Source: RECO01 sp050485385
Lineage (GTDB): Bacteria; Pseudomonadota; Alphaproteobacteria; Geminicoccales; Geminicoccaceae
DNA length: 52,619 nt
Reading direction: 5' to 3'
NCBI GenBank assembly: GCA_050485385.1
Contig: JBJHBG010000015.1
Location: 1-52,619, forward strand
This document shows, one piece after another, positions 16,927-25,089 of the stretch. A program made the translations under genes and the position numbers. Below the pieces are notes generated by a model. The model did no database searches and was not told where the DNA came from. It saw only the letters and a program-made list of their open reading frames with translations. Numbering within the stretch: the first letter of the stretch is position 1; each line of letters opens with the position of its first letter.

Positions 16927-17916
16927 ATGCTCCGCCGCACCCTTGCCCTTGCCGTCGCCGCCGGCGGCCTTGCGCTCACGACGGCCCTCCCTCTCGCGGC
17001 CAATCCGCTGGTCATACAGGTCAACAGCTCGCAGCCGGCGGGCTCCTTCGCCGACGTGTTCCTGACCGAGTTCAAGAACCGGCTGGAGGCCGAACTGCCG
17101 GGCCAGGTCGACGTGCAGATCTTCCTCGGCAACACCCTCGGCTCGGAGGAGGACGTGCTGCAGGGCATGCGCCTCGGCACGCACACGGCCTCGTTGTCGG
17201 CGTCCGCGGTGGCGCAGATCAACCGCCGCGCCGCCGTCTTCGACCTGCCCTATCTGTTCGAGACGCGCGACGACGTGCAGCGCTTCGCCACGAGCCCGGC
17301 GGGCGAGTTGCTCGCCGAGGGCTTCGACGGCACGGGGGTGCGGCTGCTGGCGCTGTGGGACAACGGCTTCCGCTCGATCACCAACAGCGTGCGGCCGATC
17401 ACGACGCCGGCCGACCTCGCCGGCCTCAAGATCCGCACGCCCACCAACCGGCAGCGCGTGGAGATGTTCAACGTCCTCGGCGCCAACGCCACGCCGCTCT
17501 CGTTCGGCGAGACCTATTCCGGTCTCGACCAGGGCGTCGTCGACGGCCAGGAAAACCCGGTCCACGTGGTCATCTCGTCGCGGTTCTACGAGGTGCAGGA
17601 CTATCTCTCGCTCTCCAACCACGTCTACCTGCCGACCTTCCTGTTGTTCAGCGAGAGCTTCTTGAACCGCATCGACCCCGATATCCGCGCGACGATCGAG
17701 CGGGTCGCCGTCGAGGTGGCACCTTGGACCTTCGCCTGGGGCGACGAGACCGACGCCGCGGCGCTCGCCGAGTTGGACGGCAAGATCGCGGTCAACCGGG
17801 TCGACTTCGCGGCCTTCCAGGAGGCCTCGCTGCCGCTGTTCGAGAGCCCCGTCTTCGTCGACGTCATCGGCGCCGACATGGTCGAGGCGACGCTGGCGGC
17901 GGTGAAGGGGAACTGA
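16927..17916 (+). CDS. dctP: TRAP transporter substrate-binding protein DctP family
   Basis: The periplasmic binding subunit of a TRAP transporter, 329 residues. A signal peptide MLRRTLALAVAAGGLALTTA ends around PLAA|NP. The family core is present: 'FLGNTLGSEEDVLQGMRLGT', 'FDLPYLFETRDDVQRF', 'LKIRTPTNRQRVEMFNVLGA' with the arginine that contacts the ligand carboxylate, and 'GLDQGVVDGQENPVHVV'. TRAP systems import organic acids driven by a sodium gradient. The exact ligand (C4-dicarboxylate, sialic acid, keto acid) is not readable. dctQ and dctM follow. ATG 16927 was chosen because it starts the signal peptide. Confidence 0.93.
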   Translation: MLRRTLALAVAAGGLALTTALPLAANPLVIQVNSSQPAGSFADVFLTEFKNRLEAELPGQVDVQIFLGNTLGSEEDVLQGMRLGTHTASLSASAVAQINRRAAVFDLPYLFETRDDVQRFATSPAGELLAEGFDGTGVRLLALWDNGFRSITNSVRPITTPADLAGLKIRTPTNRQRVEMFNVLGANATPLSFGETYSGLDQGVVDGQENPVHVVISSRFYEVQDYLSLSNHVYLPTFLLFSESFLNRIDPDIRATIERVAVEVAPWTFAWGDETDAAALAELDGKIAVNRVDFAAFQEASLPLFESPVFVDVIGADMVEATLAAVKGN

Positions 17917-17955
17917 CGGCCGGTGCCGGCACGCGGCATGCCGGGGCCAGCGGCA

Positions 17956-17972
17956 GGGGGCTTTCGGCCCCC
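17956..17972 (+). terminator. Intercistronic hairpin between dctP and dctQ
   Basis: GGGGGC (17956-17961), loop TTTCG, GCCCCC (17967-17972) form a perfect 6-bp GC stem in the 68-base gap. There is no U-tract, so full termination is unlikely. Its position suits partial attenuation or protection of the dctP message, so that binding protein exceeds membrane subunits. Confidence 0.5.
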
Positions 17973-17984
17973 CGACCGTTCCTG

Positions 17985-18512
17985 ATGGCAGGCCCCATGC
18001 CGGAACGGGCGTTCGCCCTCGTCGACCGGATGCTCCTGCGTCTGCTCGACCTCGTGGTCGCTGGGCTCGCCCTCCTGTTGCTCGTGCTGCTCAACTACGC
18101 CGTCTTCAGCCGGTTCGTCTTGAACGCGTCGGTGTCGTGGGGGGAGGAGTTGCCGGCGCATCTGCTGGCCGTGCTCACCTTCGTCGGCGCCGCCTATCTC
18201 ACCCGGACCAGCGAGCATCTGGGCTTCGACGGCGTCGTCAGGCTCCTGCCGGACGCGGTGCAGCGCTGGGTGCTCGGCCTCAATCTCGTGCTGATGGCAG
18301 CGTTCGGCGCCTGCCTCGCCTATTACGGCGGTGTCGCCGCCTGGAGCTTCCTCGGCCGCGACCTGATCTCCATCGACCTGCCGGTGGCGCTGTTCCGCGG
18401 CGCCATGCCGCTCGGCGGTGCGTTGATCGCCTTGATCTGTCTCGCGCGTCTCGTCGGCCTGATAACCGGCCGCATCGGCCCCGCCGACCTCTTCCCCAAG
18501 GCCGACGGCTGA
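17985..18512 (+). CDS. dctQ: TRAP transporter small membrane subunit DctQ
   Basis: A 175-residue integral membrane protein with four predicted helices, the usual DctQ form. The 'NYAVFSRFVLNASVSWGEEL' segment with its W-GEE motif and 'LGFDGVVRLLPDAVQRWVLG' are family features. It links DctP docking to the DctM channel. The start was placed at ATG 17985; an in-frame ATG at 17997 is nearly as good because no clear ribosome site is visible. Its TGA shares bases with the ATG of dctM (TGATG at 18510-18514). Confidence 0.9.
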   Translation: MAGPMPERAFALVDRMLLRLLDLVVAGLALLLLVLLNYAVFSRFVLNASVSWGEELPAHLLAVLTFVGAAYLTRTSEHLGFDGVVRLLPDAVQRWVLGLNLVLMAAFGACLAYYGGVAAWSFLGRDLISIDLPVALFRGAMPLGGALIALICLARLVGLITGRIGPADLFPKADG

Positions 18513-19798
18513 TGCCGCTGGATCCCGGCTATCTCATCCTCATCCTGCTGGTGACGCTGCTCGTCGCCGGCATGCCGATCGCCTTCGTGCTCGGCGTCAC
18601 GGCGATGGTGCTGATCTTCCTCGATCCCGCGGTGATGCCGCAGATCATGGGGCTTATCCCCTTCGGCGGTGCCAACAACTACCTGCTGGTCGCGGCGATC
18701 CTGTTCATGATCGCGGGCGAGGTGATGAACCAGGGCCGCATCGCCGAGCGGCTGATCGCCTTCGCGAGCTCGCTGGTCGGTCACATCCGCGGCGGCCTCG
18801 CCCATGTCAACATCCTGACCTCGTTGTTCTTCTCCGAGATCTCCGGCACGGCCACGTCGGACGCGGCCGCCATCGGCTCGGTCATGATCCCGCAGATGAA
18901 GCAGCGGGGCTATCCGGTGGCCTTCGCCGCCGCCGTCACCTCGACCTCGGCGACCATGGCGATCATCGTGCCGCCGAGCCTCAATCTGATCCTCTACGCC
19001 TACGTCGCCGACGCCTCCATCGCCCGGCTCTTTGCCGCCGGCATCCTGCCAGGCTTTCTCGTCTGCTTTCTCTTGATGGTCACCGCCTATCTCATCTCGG
19101 TCCGGCGCGGCTATCCGGTCGAGCACGACTTCGCCTGGCGGCGGGTGCTCGCGACCGGCAAGGACGCGGCGGTGCCACTGACCCTGCCGATCCTGATCCT
19201 GGTCGGCATCCTCGGCGGCATCTTCACCGCGACCGAGGCGGGGGCCGTCGCGGCGTTCTGGGCGATCGTCCTGGCGGCGGTGCTCTACCGCACGCTAACG
19301 TGGCGGGGCTTCGCCGACACGCTGCGCCTCGCCGGGCAGCGCAGCGCCATGCTGATGTTCATCGTCGCCACCTCGACGCTGCTCGGCTGGTACCTCACCA
19401 ACCAGCGCATCCCGCAAGAGATCGCCATGGCGATCCTCGGCGTCTCCGACAACTACTGGGTGGTGCTGCTCGCCATCAACGCCTTCTTCCTGGTCGCCGG
19501 CACGATCATCCACGGCACCCCGGCGATCCTCATGCTGGTGCCGATCTTTCTGCCGCTCGCCGACCAGCTCGGCATCGACCGCGTGCATTTCGGCCTGATC
19601 GTCACCATCAACCTCGGCATCGGCCAGCAGACGCCGCCGGTGGCATCGGTGGTGCTGATCACCTGCGCCATCGCCCGCATCTCCATCGCCGCCATCCTGC
19701 CCTCGATGCTGTGGTTCATCGGCGCCATGCTGGTGGCGCTTCTCCTCGTCAACGTCTTCCCCGGCATCTCCCTCTGGCTGCCCTCGGTGATCCTCTAG
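18512..19798 (+). CDS. dctM: TRAP transporter large permease subunit DctM
   Basis: The channel-forming subunit, 428 residues with about twelve hydrophobic helices. Family signatures include 'GMPIAFVLGVTAMVLIF', 'FSEISGTATSDAAAIGSVMI', 'TSTSATMAIIVPPSLNLILY', 'GGIFTATEAGAVAAFWA' and 'NLGIGQQTPPVASVV'. It begins in a TGATG overlap with dctQ, so dctP-dctQ-dctM form one transcription unit of a complete TRAP system. The M20 amidohydrolase 55 bases downstream may act on the imported compound. Confidence 0.95.
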   Translation: MPLDPGYLILILLVTLLVAGMPIAFVLGVTAMVLIFLDPAVMPQIMGLIPFGGANNYLLVAAILFMIAGEVMNQGRIAERLIAFASSLVGHIRGGLAHVNILTSLFFSEISGTATSDAAAIGSVMIPQMKQRGYPVAFAAAVTSTSATMAIIVPPSLNLILYAYVADASIARLFAAGILPGFLVCFLLMVTAYLISVRRGYPVEHDFAWRRVLATGKDAAVPLTLPILILVGILGGIFTATEAGAVAAFWAIVLAAVLYRTLTWRGFADTLRLAGQRSAMLMFIVATSTLLGWYLTNQRIPQEIAMAILGVSDNYWVVLLAINAFFLVAGTIIHGTPAILMLVPIFLPLADQLGIDRVHFGLIVTINLGIGQQTPPVASVVLITCAIARISIAAILPSMLWFIGAMLVALLLVNVFPGISLWLPSVIL

Positions 19799-19853
19799 TG
19801 TAGGGGAGGTGACCATCCCCCCGCACCTTCCTCCTTCCCCTGCGGAGCCCTGC

Positions 19854-21110
19854 ATGCCGATCGACCTCGCAACGCGCCTCCTCCGCGACATCCACGAGCT
19901 CACGGCCGATCCGCCGGGCGTGACGCGCCCGTCGTTCAGCCCGGCGGAGACCCAGGCGCACGAAGCGGTGACGCGGGCGGCGGCGGACCTCGGGCTCGAG
20001 CATCGGACCGATGCCGGCGCCAACTCCTACTGGCGCCTGCCCGGCCGCGATGCCGAAGCACCGATGCTGCTGTTCGGCTCGCATCTGGATTCGAACCCGC
20101 ACGGCGGCGACTACGACGGGGTGATCGGCGTGCTGGCCGGGCTGGAGGTGCAGGCGCGCTGGCTGGAGCGCGGTGAGCGGCCACCCTTCGACATCGTGAC
20201 CGTGGCCTTTCGGGGCGAGGAGATCGCCTGGTTTCCCTCGCCGCATCTGGGCGCGAAGACGGCGCTGGGCCTGGCCGGCGGCACCTTCGTCGACGACCTG
20301 CGCCGGAGCGACAGCGGTCGCTCGCTCGCCGAACACCTGGCCGAGGTGGGCGGCGATCCCGTGGCCTTGCGCGAGGGCGTCGTGCAGGTGGCCCCCGAGC
20401 GGGTGCGCGCCTATGTCGAGGTCCACATCGAGCAGGGGCCGGTGCTCTTGACCGAGGGCCTGCCGCTCGGCCTCGTCACCGGCATTCGCGGCTGCCGGCG
20501 CTGGCGGCACGGCCGGGTGCTCGGCACCCACACCCATGCGGGCGGCGTGCCGCGCCATCTCCGCCGGGACGCCGTGCTCGCGACCGCCGAATGGCTGCAT
20601 CGCCTGGAGCAGTATTGGATCGAGCGCGAGGCCCAAGGCGCCGATCTGGTCATGACCACGGGCATCGTCACCACCGATCCGGCGGTGCATGCGCTGACCA
20701 AGGTGCCAGGGGCGATGCACTTCACGCTGGATTCGCGGAGCGAGGATCCGGCCGAGCTGGACCTGTTCGCCGAGGCGGCGGCGCGGCTCGCAACGGAGGT
20801 GGGCGAGCGGCGGGGCGTTGCGATCGACCTCGGTGCTGCGACGCTGGCCGCACCCGCGTCGCTCGATCCGGGCCTGCGGGCGACGCTCGCCCGGCTGGCG
20901 ACGGCACGCGGCCTCGCGCACCGCGCGCTGCCGTCGGGCGGCGGGCACGACTGCTCGATCACGTCCAACGCGGGCATTCCGTCGGCGATGATCTTCGTCC
21001 GCAACGACAAGGGCAGCCACAACCCGGACGAGGCGATGGACCTCGCCGATCTGGCGCTGGCGGTGGACTTGGCGGACGCGCTCAGCCGCGAACTGGCGGC
21101 CATGCACTAG
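19854..21110 (+). CDS. M20 family zinc amidohydrolase (N-carbamoyl amino acid / allantoate hydrolase-like)
   Basis: A 418-residue dinuclear zinc hydrolase of the carbamoylase/allantoate branch. Metal ligands are visible in 'FGSHLDSNPHGGDYDGVIG', in 'FRGEEIAWF', in the 'VHIEQGPVL' segment and in 'KGSHNPDEAM'; 'GTHTHAGGVPRHLRRDAVLA' is the dimer-domain block with the ligand-bridging histidine. The EEGSRF box of most carbamoylases is altered to EEIAWF, so the substrate may differ. It follows the TRAP genes on the same strand and could hydrolyse the imported solute. ATG 19854 has GGAG seven bases upstream and is preferred to the upstream in-frame GTG at 19809. Confidence 0.85.
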   Translation: MPIDLATRLLRDIHELTADPPGVTRPSFSPAETQAHEAVTRAAADLGLEHRTDAGANSYWRLPGRDAEAPMLLFGSHLDSNPHGGDYDGVIGVLAGLEVQARWLERGERPPFDIVTVAFRGEEIAWFPSPHLGAKTALGLAGGTFVDDLRRSDSGRSLAEHLAEVGGDPVALREGVVQVAPERVRAYVEVHIEQGPVLLTEGLPLGLVTGIRGCRRWRHGRVLGTHTHAGGVPRHLRRDAVLATAEWLHRLEQYWIEREAQGADLVMTTGIVTTDPAVHALTKVPGAMHFTLDSRSEDPAELDLFAEAAARLATEVGERRGVAIDLGAATLAAPASLDPGLRATLARLATARGLAHRALPSGGGHDCSITSNAGIPSAMIFVRNDKGSHNPDEAMDLADLALAVDLADALSRELAAMH

Positions 21111-21114
21111 GGAT

Positions 21115-21190
<76 letters not shown>

Positions 21191-21217
21191 ACGCACCACG
21201 ACACGTCGCGTGCGGCG

Positions 21218-21246
21218 CATATGCCCATCCGTGCCGCGGGCGTCAA
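21218..21246 (-). promoter_or_regulatory. Candidate promoter of tRNA-Ala
   Basis: On the minus strand TTGACG (21246-21241) is followed after 17 bases by CATATG (21223-21218), about 28 bases before the mature tRNA 5' end. The -35 is near consensus and the -10 is weak. Confidence 0.4.
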
Positions 21247-21347
21247 GGTCGATCCGGGTCTAGCTAGAAGGGCGTTGGCCGCTATAGTCCGGGCCGTTCG
21301 CTCGTACCGGCCGAAGAGCCCGAGATCGCGCCTCGCGGAGATCGCCC

Positions 21348-21650
21348 ATGTGTTCCCTGCTCAACCTCGTCGATACCCTCGTCACGCTCTACATATGGGC
21401 GCTGATCATCGCGGTCGTGCTGACGTGGCTGGTACAGTTCAACGTCATCAACGGCCGCAACCGCTTCGTCTACCTCGTCGGCGATTTTCTCGCCCGGCTG
21501 ACGGAACCGGCGTTGGCGCCGCTCCGCCGGTTTTTGCCCGATCTCGGCGGCATCGACATTTCGCCCGTGGTCTTGATCCTGCTCTTGACCTTTGCCCGCT
21601 CGCTGATATGGGAGGTCTTCGGCGGTGCCTGCCGCGCCGCAGCGTTCTGA
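21348..21650 (+). CDS. YggT family membrane protein
   Basis: A 100-residue inner-membrane protein with two hydrophobic segments, at about residues 8-35 and 72-92, joined by 'RLTEPALAPLRRFLPDLGGIDISP', the hallmark of the YggT family. The family is linked to membrane organisation and osmotic tolerance in several bacteria, but its molecular role is not settled. GGAG lies seven bases before ATG 21348. The DUF167 gene starts one base after the stop, reproducing the widespread yggT-yggU pairing. Confidence 0.92.
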   Translation: MCSLLNLVDTLVTLYIWALIIAVVLTWLVQFNVINGRNRFVYLVGDFLARLTEPALAPLRRFLPDLGGIDISPVVLILLLTFARSLIWEVFGGACRAAAF

Positions 21651-21651
21651 G

Positions 21652-21966
21652 ATGCCGTCCGCACCCGCCTACACCCGTCGCGGCGATGCGCTCGAAGTGC
21701 TCGTGAAGGTCACGCCCGGTGCCGCGCGCGACGCCATCGGCGAGATCGTCGACGACGGCACCGGCACCCGCCGCCTCACGCTCAAGGTCACGGCCAAGGC
21801 GGAGGGCGGTGCCGCCAACCGCGCCATCGTCCGCCTCGTCGCCAAGAGCTGGCGCCTGCCGCCGACGTCGCTGGCGATCATCGCCGGCCAGACCAGTCGG
21901 CTGAAGCGGCTCAGGCTGATCGCGGCGCCGGAGAAGGTGCACGCCCTGGAACGCCTGCTCGGCTGA
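21652..21966 (+). CDS. DUF167 (YggU) family protein
   Basis: A 104-residue soluble protein. 'LEVLVKVTPGAARDAIGEI', 'LTLKVTAKAEGGAANRAIVRL' and 'LAIIAGQTSRLKRLRL' are the conserved strands of the DUF167/YggU fold, whose function is unknown. The start was set at ATG 21652 because it is adjacent to the yggT stop; a GTG at 21625 inside yggT would add nine residues. Cotranscription with yggT is very likely. Confidence 0.92.
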   Translation: MPSAPAYTRRGDALEVLVKVTPGAARDAIGEIVDDGTGTRRLTLKVTAKAEGGAANRAIVRLVAKSWRLPPTSLAIIAGQTSRLKRLRLIAAPEKVHALERLLG

Positions 21967-21988
21967 TCGTCCGACCGGAGCCCTCGCG

Positions 21989-22870
21989 ATGCCCACCACC
22001 TCGACCGTCCGTCCCCGCCGCTCCGCCCTCTACATGCCGGGCTCGAACGCACGGGCGCTGGCGAAGGCGAAAACCCTCGCCGCCGACGTTCTGATCCTCG
22101 ATCTGGAGGACGCCGTCGCCCCCGAAGCCAAGGCCGAAGCGCGCGATGCGGTGGCCGCAGCACTGGCGGATCGAAGCGCCTATGGCGAGCGCGAACTCGT
22201 CGTTCGCGTCAACGGCCTCGATTCGGCCTGGGGCCACGCGGACCTCGCGGCCATGGCAACGGCCGGGGCCGACGCGATCCTGTTGCCCAAGGTCGACAGC
22301 GCCGACATGGTGCGCCGTGCGGTCCACGTGCTGGACGCGGCGGGCGGGCCGGCCGACCTTGCCGTCTGGTGCATGATGGAGACCGCGCGCGGCATGCTGC
22401 GCGCCGAGGAGATCGCCGATGCGAGCCCGAGGCTCGGTGCCTTCGTCATGGGCACGTCCGATCTCGCCAAGGAACTGATGTGCGCGCACACGGCGCTGCG
22501 CCTGCCGATGCTCCCCTCGCTCGGCCTCTGCCTGCTCGCCGCGCGCGCCGCCGGCCTTGCCATCCTCGACGGCGTTCATCTCCACCTCGACGACGCCGAT
22601 GGCTTCGAGGCGAGCTGCCGCCAGGGCAGGGAGTTGGGCTTCGACGGCAAGACGCTGATCCATCCGAACCAGATCGACGCCGCCAACCGCATCTTCGCCC
22701 CGAACGAGGCCGAGGTTGCGTGGTCGCACAAGATCATCGCGGCCCACCGGGAGGCGGCCGCTGCCGGCAACGGCGTGGTGGTGGTCGACGGACGTCTGGT
22801 CGAGACGCTGCATGTGGCGATGGCGGAGCGCGTCGTGGCGATGGCCGAAGCGATCGCCGCCCGGCAGTGA
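21989..22870 (+). CDS. mcl2: CitE-like CoA-ester lyase, probable (3S)-malyl-CoA thioesterase (Mcl2 type)
   Basis: A 293-residue HpcH/HpaI-citrate lyase beta superfamily TIM barrel. Readable motifs are 'RSALYMPGSNARALAKAKTL', 'DVLILDLEDAVAPEAK' with metal-ligand acidic residues, 'LVVRVNGLDS', 'DAILLPKVDSADM', 'MMETARGM' with the ligand glutamate, 'MGTSDLAKEL' and 'GKTLIHPNQI'. The start 'RRSALYMPGSN' and the length fit the Mcl2 branch, which hydrolyses malyl-CoA in the ethylmalonyl-CoA pathway, better than Mcl1 lyase (longer, different N-terminus). The neighbouring mesaconyl-CoA hydratase and sdh genes support that pathway. A lyase acting on malyl- or citramalyl-CoA remains possible. Confidence 0.82.
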   Translation: MPTTSTVRPRRSALYMPGSNARALAKAKTLAADVLILDLEDAVAPEAKAEARDAVAAALADRSAYGERELVVRVNGLDSAWGHADLAAMATAGADAILLPKVDSADMVRRAVHVLDAAGGPADLAVWCMMETARGMLRAEEIADASPRLGAFVMGTSDLAKELMCAHTALRLPMLPSLGLCLLAARAAGLAILDGVHLHLDDADGFEASCRQGRELGFDGKTLIHPNQIDAANRIFAPNEAEVAWSHKIIAAHREAAAAGNGVVVVDGRLVETLHVAMAERVVAMAEAIAARQ

Positions 22871-22879
22871 CCGCGGCGA

Positions 22880-23311
22880 TCAGGGCTGCGCCGGCTCCGG
22901 CAGCGTGACGAGGTCGACGTAGGCGCGGATCAGCGTGGCGAGATCGGCGTAGTCCGGTGCCACGGAGTCCTTGCAGATATAGCCGGCCACCCCACGTGCG
23001 TAAGATGCTCGCCGGTCGCGCGGGTCTTTCGACGTCGACAGCACGAACACGACGCAACGGGCGAGACGAAGGTCGGCACGCAGCGCGTCCAGGAACTCGA
23101 TGCCGTTCATCCGCGGCATATTGATGTCCAAGAGGATCAGCACCTCGGGTGGATGCATCTTGGCCATGGCCCGCCCTAGCAGGCCGAGTGCCTCTTCGCC
23201 GTCTCCCGCGTGGTGCAGACTGACGGGCAGTTCGAATCCGCGCACGCAACGCTTCATCGCCAACACGTCGAACGGGTCGTCCTCGACGAGCAGGAGCATC
23301 GGCTTGGCCAT
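22880..23311 (-). CDS. Stand-alone response-regulator receiver protein (Rcp1-like)
   Basis: A 143-residue CheY-fold receiver with no output domain. The acidic pocket is 'LVEDDPFD' (Asp11-Asp12), the phosphoacceptor is Asp62 in 'ILLDINMPRMNGIEFL', and 'VFVLSTSKDPRD' and 'GYICKDS' supply the Ser/Thr and Lys. The long beta3 loop and 'LLDINMPRMNG' match the Rcp1/phytochrome-associated receivers. It is divergent from a second receiver at 23408 with a 96-base gap. No histidine kinase lies near, so its partner is encoded elsewhere. Confidence 0.9.
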   Translation of the reverse strand: MAKPMLLLVEDDPFDVLAMKRCVRGFELPVSLHHAGDGEEALGLLGRAMAKMHPPEVLILLDINMPRMNGIEFLDALRADLRLARCVVFVLSTSKDPRDRRASYARGVAGYICKDSVAPDYADLATLIRAYVDLVTLPEPAQP

Positions 23312-23337
23312 GGGCGGGGGTGCCTCGACGGTTGTGG

Positions 23338-23379
23338 TTGTCGGCGACGATGAGATGCACTATAGGAGTTTCATCCTAT
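23338..23379 (+). promoter_or_regulatory. Candidate promoter plus inverted-repeat operator between two divergent receivers
   Basis: TTGTCG (23338-23343), a 17-base gap and TATAGG (23361-23366) read as a plus-strand promoter. A perfect 6-bp inverted repeat ATAGGA-gtttca-TCCTAT (23362-23379) overlaps its -10 and the likely transcription start, a placement typical of a repressor site. Confidence 0.45.
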
Positions 23380-23407
23380 CACGGCAATCGCCAACGGATA
23401 ATCCCCG

Positions 23408-23818
23408 ATGCCCCCTGCCCCCGCCCGCGTGTTGCTGATCGAGGACGACGTCTTGGACCAGAAGCTGTTCAAGCGTACCCTCGCCAAGACCCACGCCGAC
23501 ATCGTCTGCGTCGGGCGGCTCGACGACGCGCTGGAACGGCTCGCCACGACGACCTTCGATCTGGTCGTCTCGGACCTCAGCCTGCCGGACAGCCGTGGCA
23601 TGGAGACCTACGACCGGCTGAAGGCGGCGGCGGGCGATACGCCGGTGGTGCTGATCACCGGCCACGAGGACTTCGTCGAGAGCTATGCCAAGACCAGCAA
23701 CGCGCCGTTCGTGTTCCTCAAGAACACCGTCCACCACGACATCTTCCCGCTGATCGCCCTCGGCCGCATGCTGGAGCACCTGCTCGACGAGCCGGCGGGC
23801 AACGGCAAGGTGAACTGA
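23408..23818 (+). CDS. Stand-alone response-regulator receiver protein
   Basis: A 136-residue CheY-fold receiver without output domain. Asp13-Asp14 in 'LIEDDVLDQKLF' and Asp56 in 'VVSDLSLPDSRGMETYD' form the phosphorylation site; 'VVLITGHEDF' and 'FVFLKNT' give the conserved Thr and Lys. It is more like the receivers attached to diguanylate cyclases or hybrid kinases ('SDLSLPDSRG') than like its divergent neighbour, so the pair are not recent duplicates. The partner kinase is unknown. It lies between the mcl2-like gene and mesaconyl-CoA hydratase. Confidence 0.9.
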   Translation: MPPAPARVLLIEDDVLDQKLFKRTLAKTHADIVCVGRLDDALERLATTTFDLVVSDLSLPDSRGMETYDRLKAAAGDTPVVLITGHEDFVESYAKTSNAPFVFLKNTVHHDIFPLIALGRMLEHLLDEPAGNGKVN

Positions 23819-23889
23819 GCGCGCCTTTCCGACTATTGTTGCATTGCAGCATTGTCTGCTACCCCACCCCCCGTGAGGCGGAGGGTGCG

Positions 23890-24939
23890 ATGGACAAGAC
23901 CTGTGCGGGCCGGTTCTTCGAGGACTTCCGCGTCGGCGAGGCGTTGCCGCACGCCGCGCCGCGCACCCTGACCACCGCCGACGCGACGCTCCATCTCGCG
24001 CTGACCGGACAGCGCTACGCCCAGTTCTGCGCCGACGAGGTCGCCCGCCTGAACGGCCTCGAGCGGGCGCCGATCGACGATCTCTTGCTGTTCCACCTCG
24101 TCTTCGGCAAGTCGGTCCCCGACGTCTCGCGCAACGCCGTCGCCAATCTGGGCTATGCCGAGGGGCGCTTTCTCGGCGTCGTCTTTCCGGGCGAAACGGT
24201 CCATGCCCGCTCGGAGGTGATCGGGCTGAAGGCCAATGCCAACGGCACCACCGGTACCGTCTGGGTGCGGACACGGGGCTTCGTCGGCACCCGCCCGGTG
24301 CTGGAATTCGTCCGCTGGGTGATGGTGCGCAAGCGGCACGCGAACGCGGCCGACCCGGCACCCGTGGTGCCCTCCCTTCGGTCGGCGCTGGAGGTGGGCG
24401 ACCTCGTCGTGCCGGCCGGCCTCGTCGCCGACGCCGACGCCGCGCGGCTCGCAGGAGCGCGCTTCCTCTTCGACGACTACGCCGCGGGCGAGCGTATCGA
24501 TCACGTCGACGGCGTCACGGTCGACGAGGCCGAACACCGCATGGCGACCCGCCTCTACCAGAACACGGCACGCGTGCATTTCGACGACCGCGCGGCGCGG
24601 GCGGGCCGGTTCGGCCGATGTGTGGTCTATGGCGGCCACGTGATCAGCCTCGCCAGGGCACTCGCCTACAACGGGCTCGCCGGCGTGCTGCACGTCGTCG
24701 GCATCAACGCCGGCACCCACGCCAATCCCTGCTTCGCGGGCGATACGGTCTATGCGTGGTCGGAGGTGCTGGACGCGCGGCCGTTGCCGGGGCGCACCGA
24801 CCTCGGCGCGCTGCGCCTGCGTACCGTGGCGACCAAGAATCGGCCGTGCGACGACTTTCCCGGGTGGTGCGCGGACGGCCGCCATGCACCGCACGTGCTG
24901 CTCGACTTCGATTACTGGGCGCTCATGCCGTGCCGCTGA
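23890..24939 (+). CDS. mch: Mesaconyl-CoA hydratase (double MaoC domain)
   Basis: A 349-residue tandem hot-dog/MaoC dehydratase. The N-terminal half has 'GRFFEDFRVGEALPHA' and 'LVFGKSVPDVSRNAVANLGY'; the C-terminal half has 'RVHFDDRAARAGRFGRCVVY', 'GGHVISLARALAYNG' and 'INAGTHANPCFAGDTVYAWS'. This layout is that of mesaconyl-CoA hydratase (beta-methylmalyl-CoA dehydratase), which hydrates mesaconyl-CoA in the ethylmalonyl-CoA pathway for acetate assimilation. The ATG at 23890 follows GAGG by a few bases. It lies upstream of sdhC, an order known from Rhodobacter-type genomes. Confidence 0.9.
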   Translation: MDKTCAGRFFEDFRVGEALPHAAPRTLTTADATLHLALTGQRYAQFCADEVARLNGLERAPIDDLLLFHLVFGKSVPDVSRNAVANLGYAEGRFLGVVFPGETVHARSEVIGLKANANGTTGTVWVRTRGFVGTRPVLEFVRWVMVRKRHANAADPAPVVPSLRSALEVGDLVVPAGLVADADAARLAGARFLFDDYAAGERIDHVDGVTVDEAEHRMATRLYQNTARVHFDDRAARAGRFGRCVVYGGHVISLARALAYNGLAGVLHVVGINAGTHANPCFAGDTVYAWSEVLDARPLPGRTDLGALRLRTVATKNRPCDDFPGWCADGRHAPHVLLDFDYWALMPCR

Positions 24940-24974
24940 GCGCGACCCGCGGCCTTTGGCGTAGGTTCGTCGCG

Positions 24975-25002
24975 TTGACAGCGCAAGGCTGCCATTTACG
25001 AT
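24975..25002 (+). promoter_or_regulatory. Candidate sdh operon promoter
   Basis: A consensus TTGACA at 24975-24980 is followed after 16 bases by TACGAT at 24997-25002, about 88 bases before the sdhC GTG. It suggests sdhCDAB has its own promoter apart from mch. Confidence 0.5.
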
Positions 25003-25089
25003 CACCCCACGTTGCCGATCCGCCACGCCCGCGGCGCCGGGCCGTGGGATCGTTGCGTTCCCCAAAGACGATGCCCTAGGAGCCCGCCC

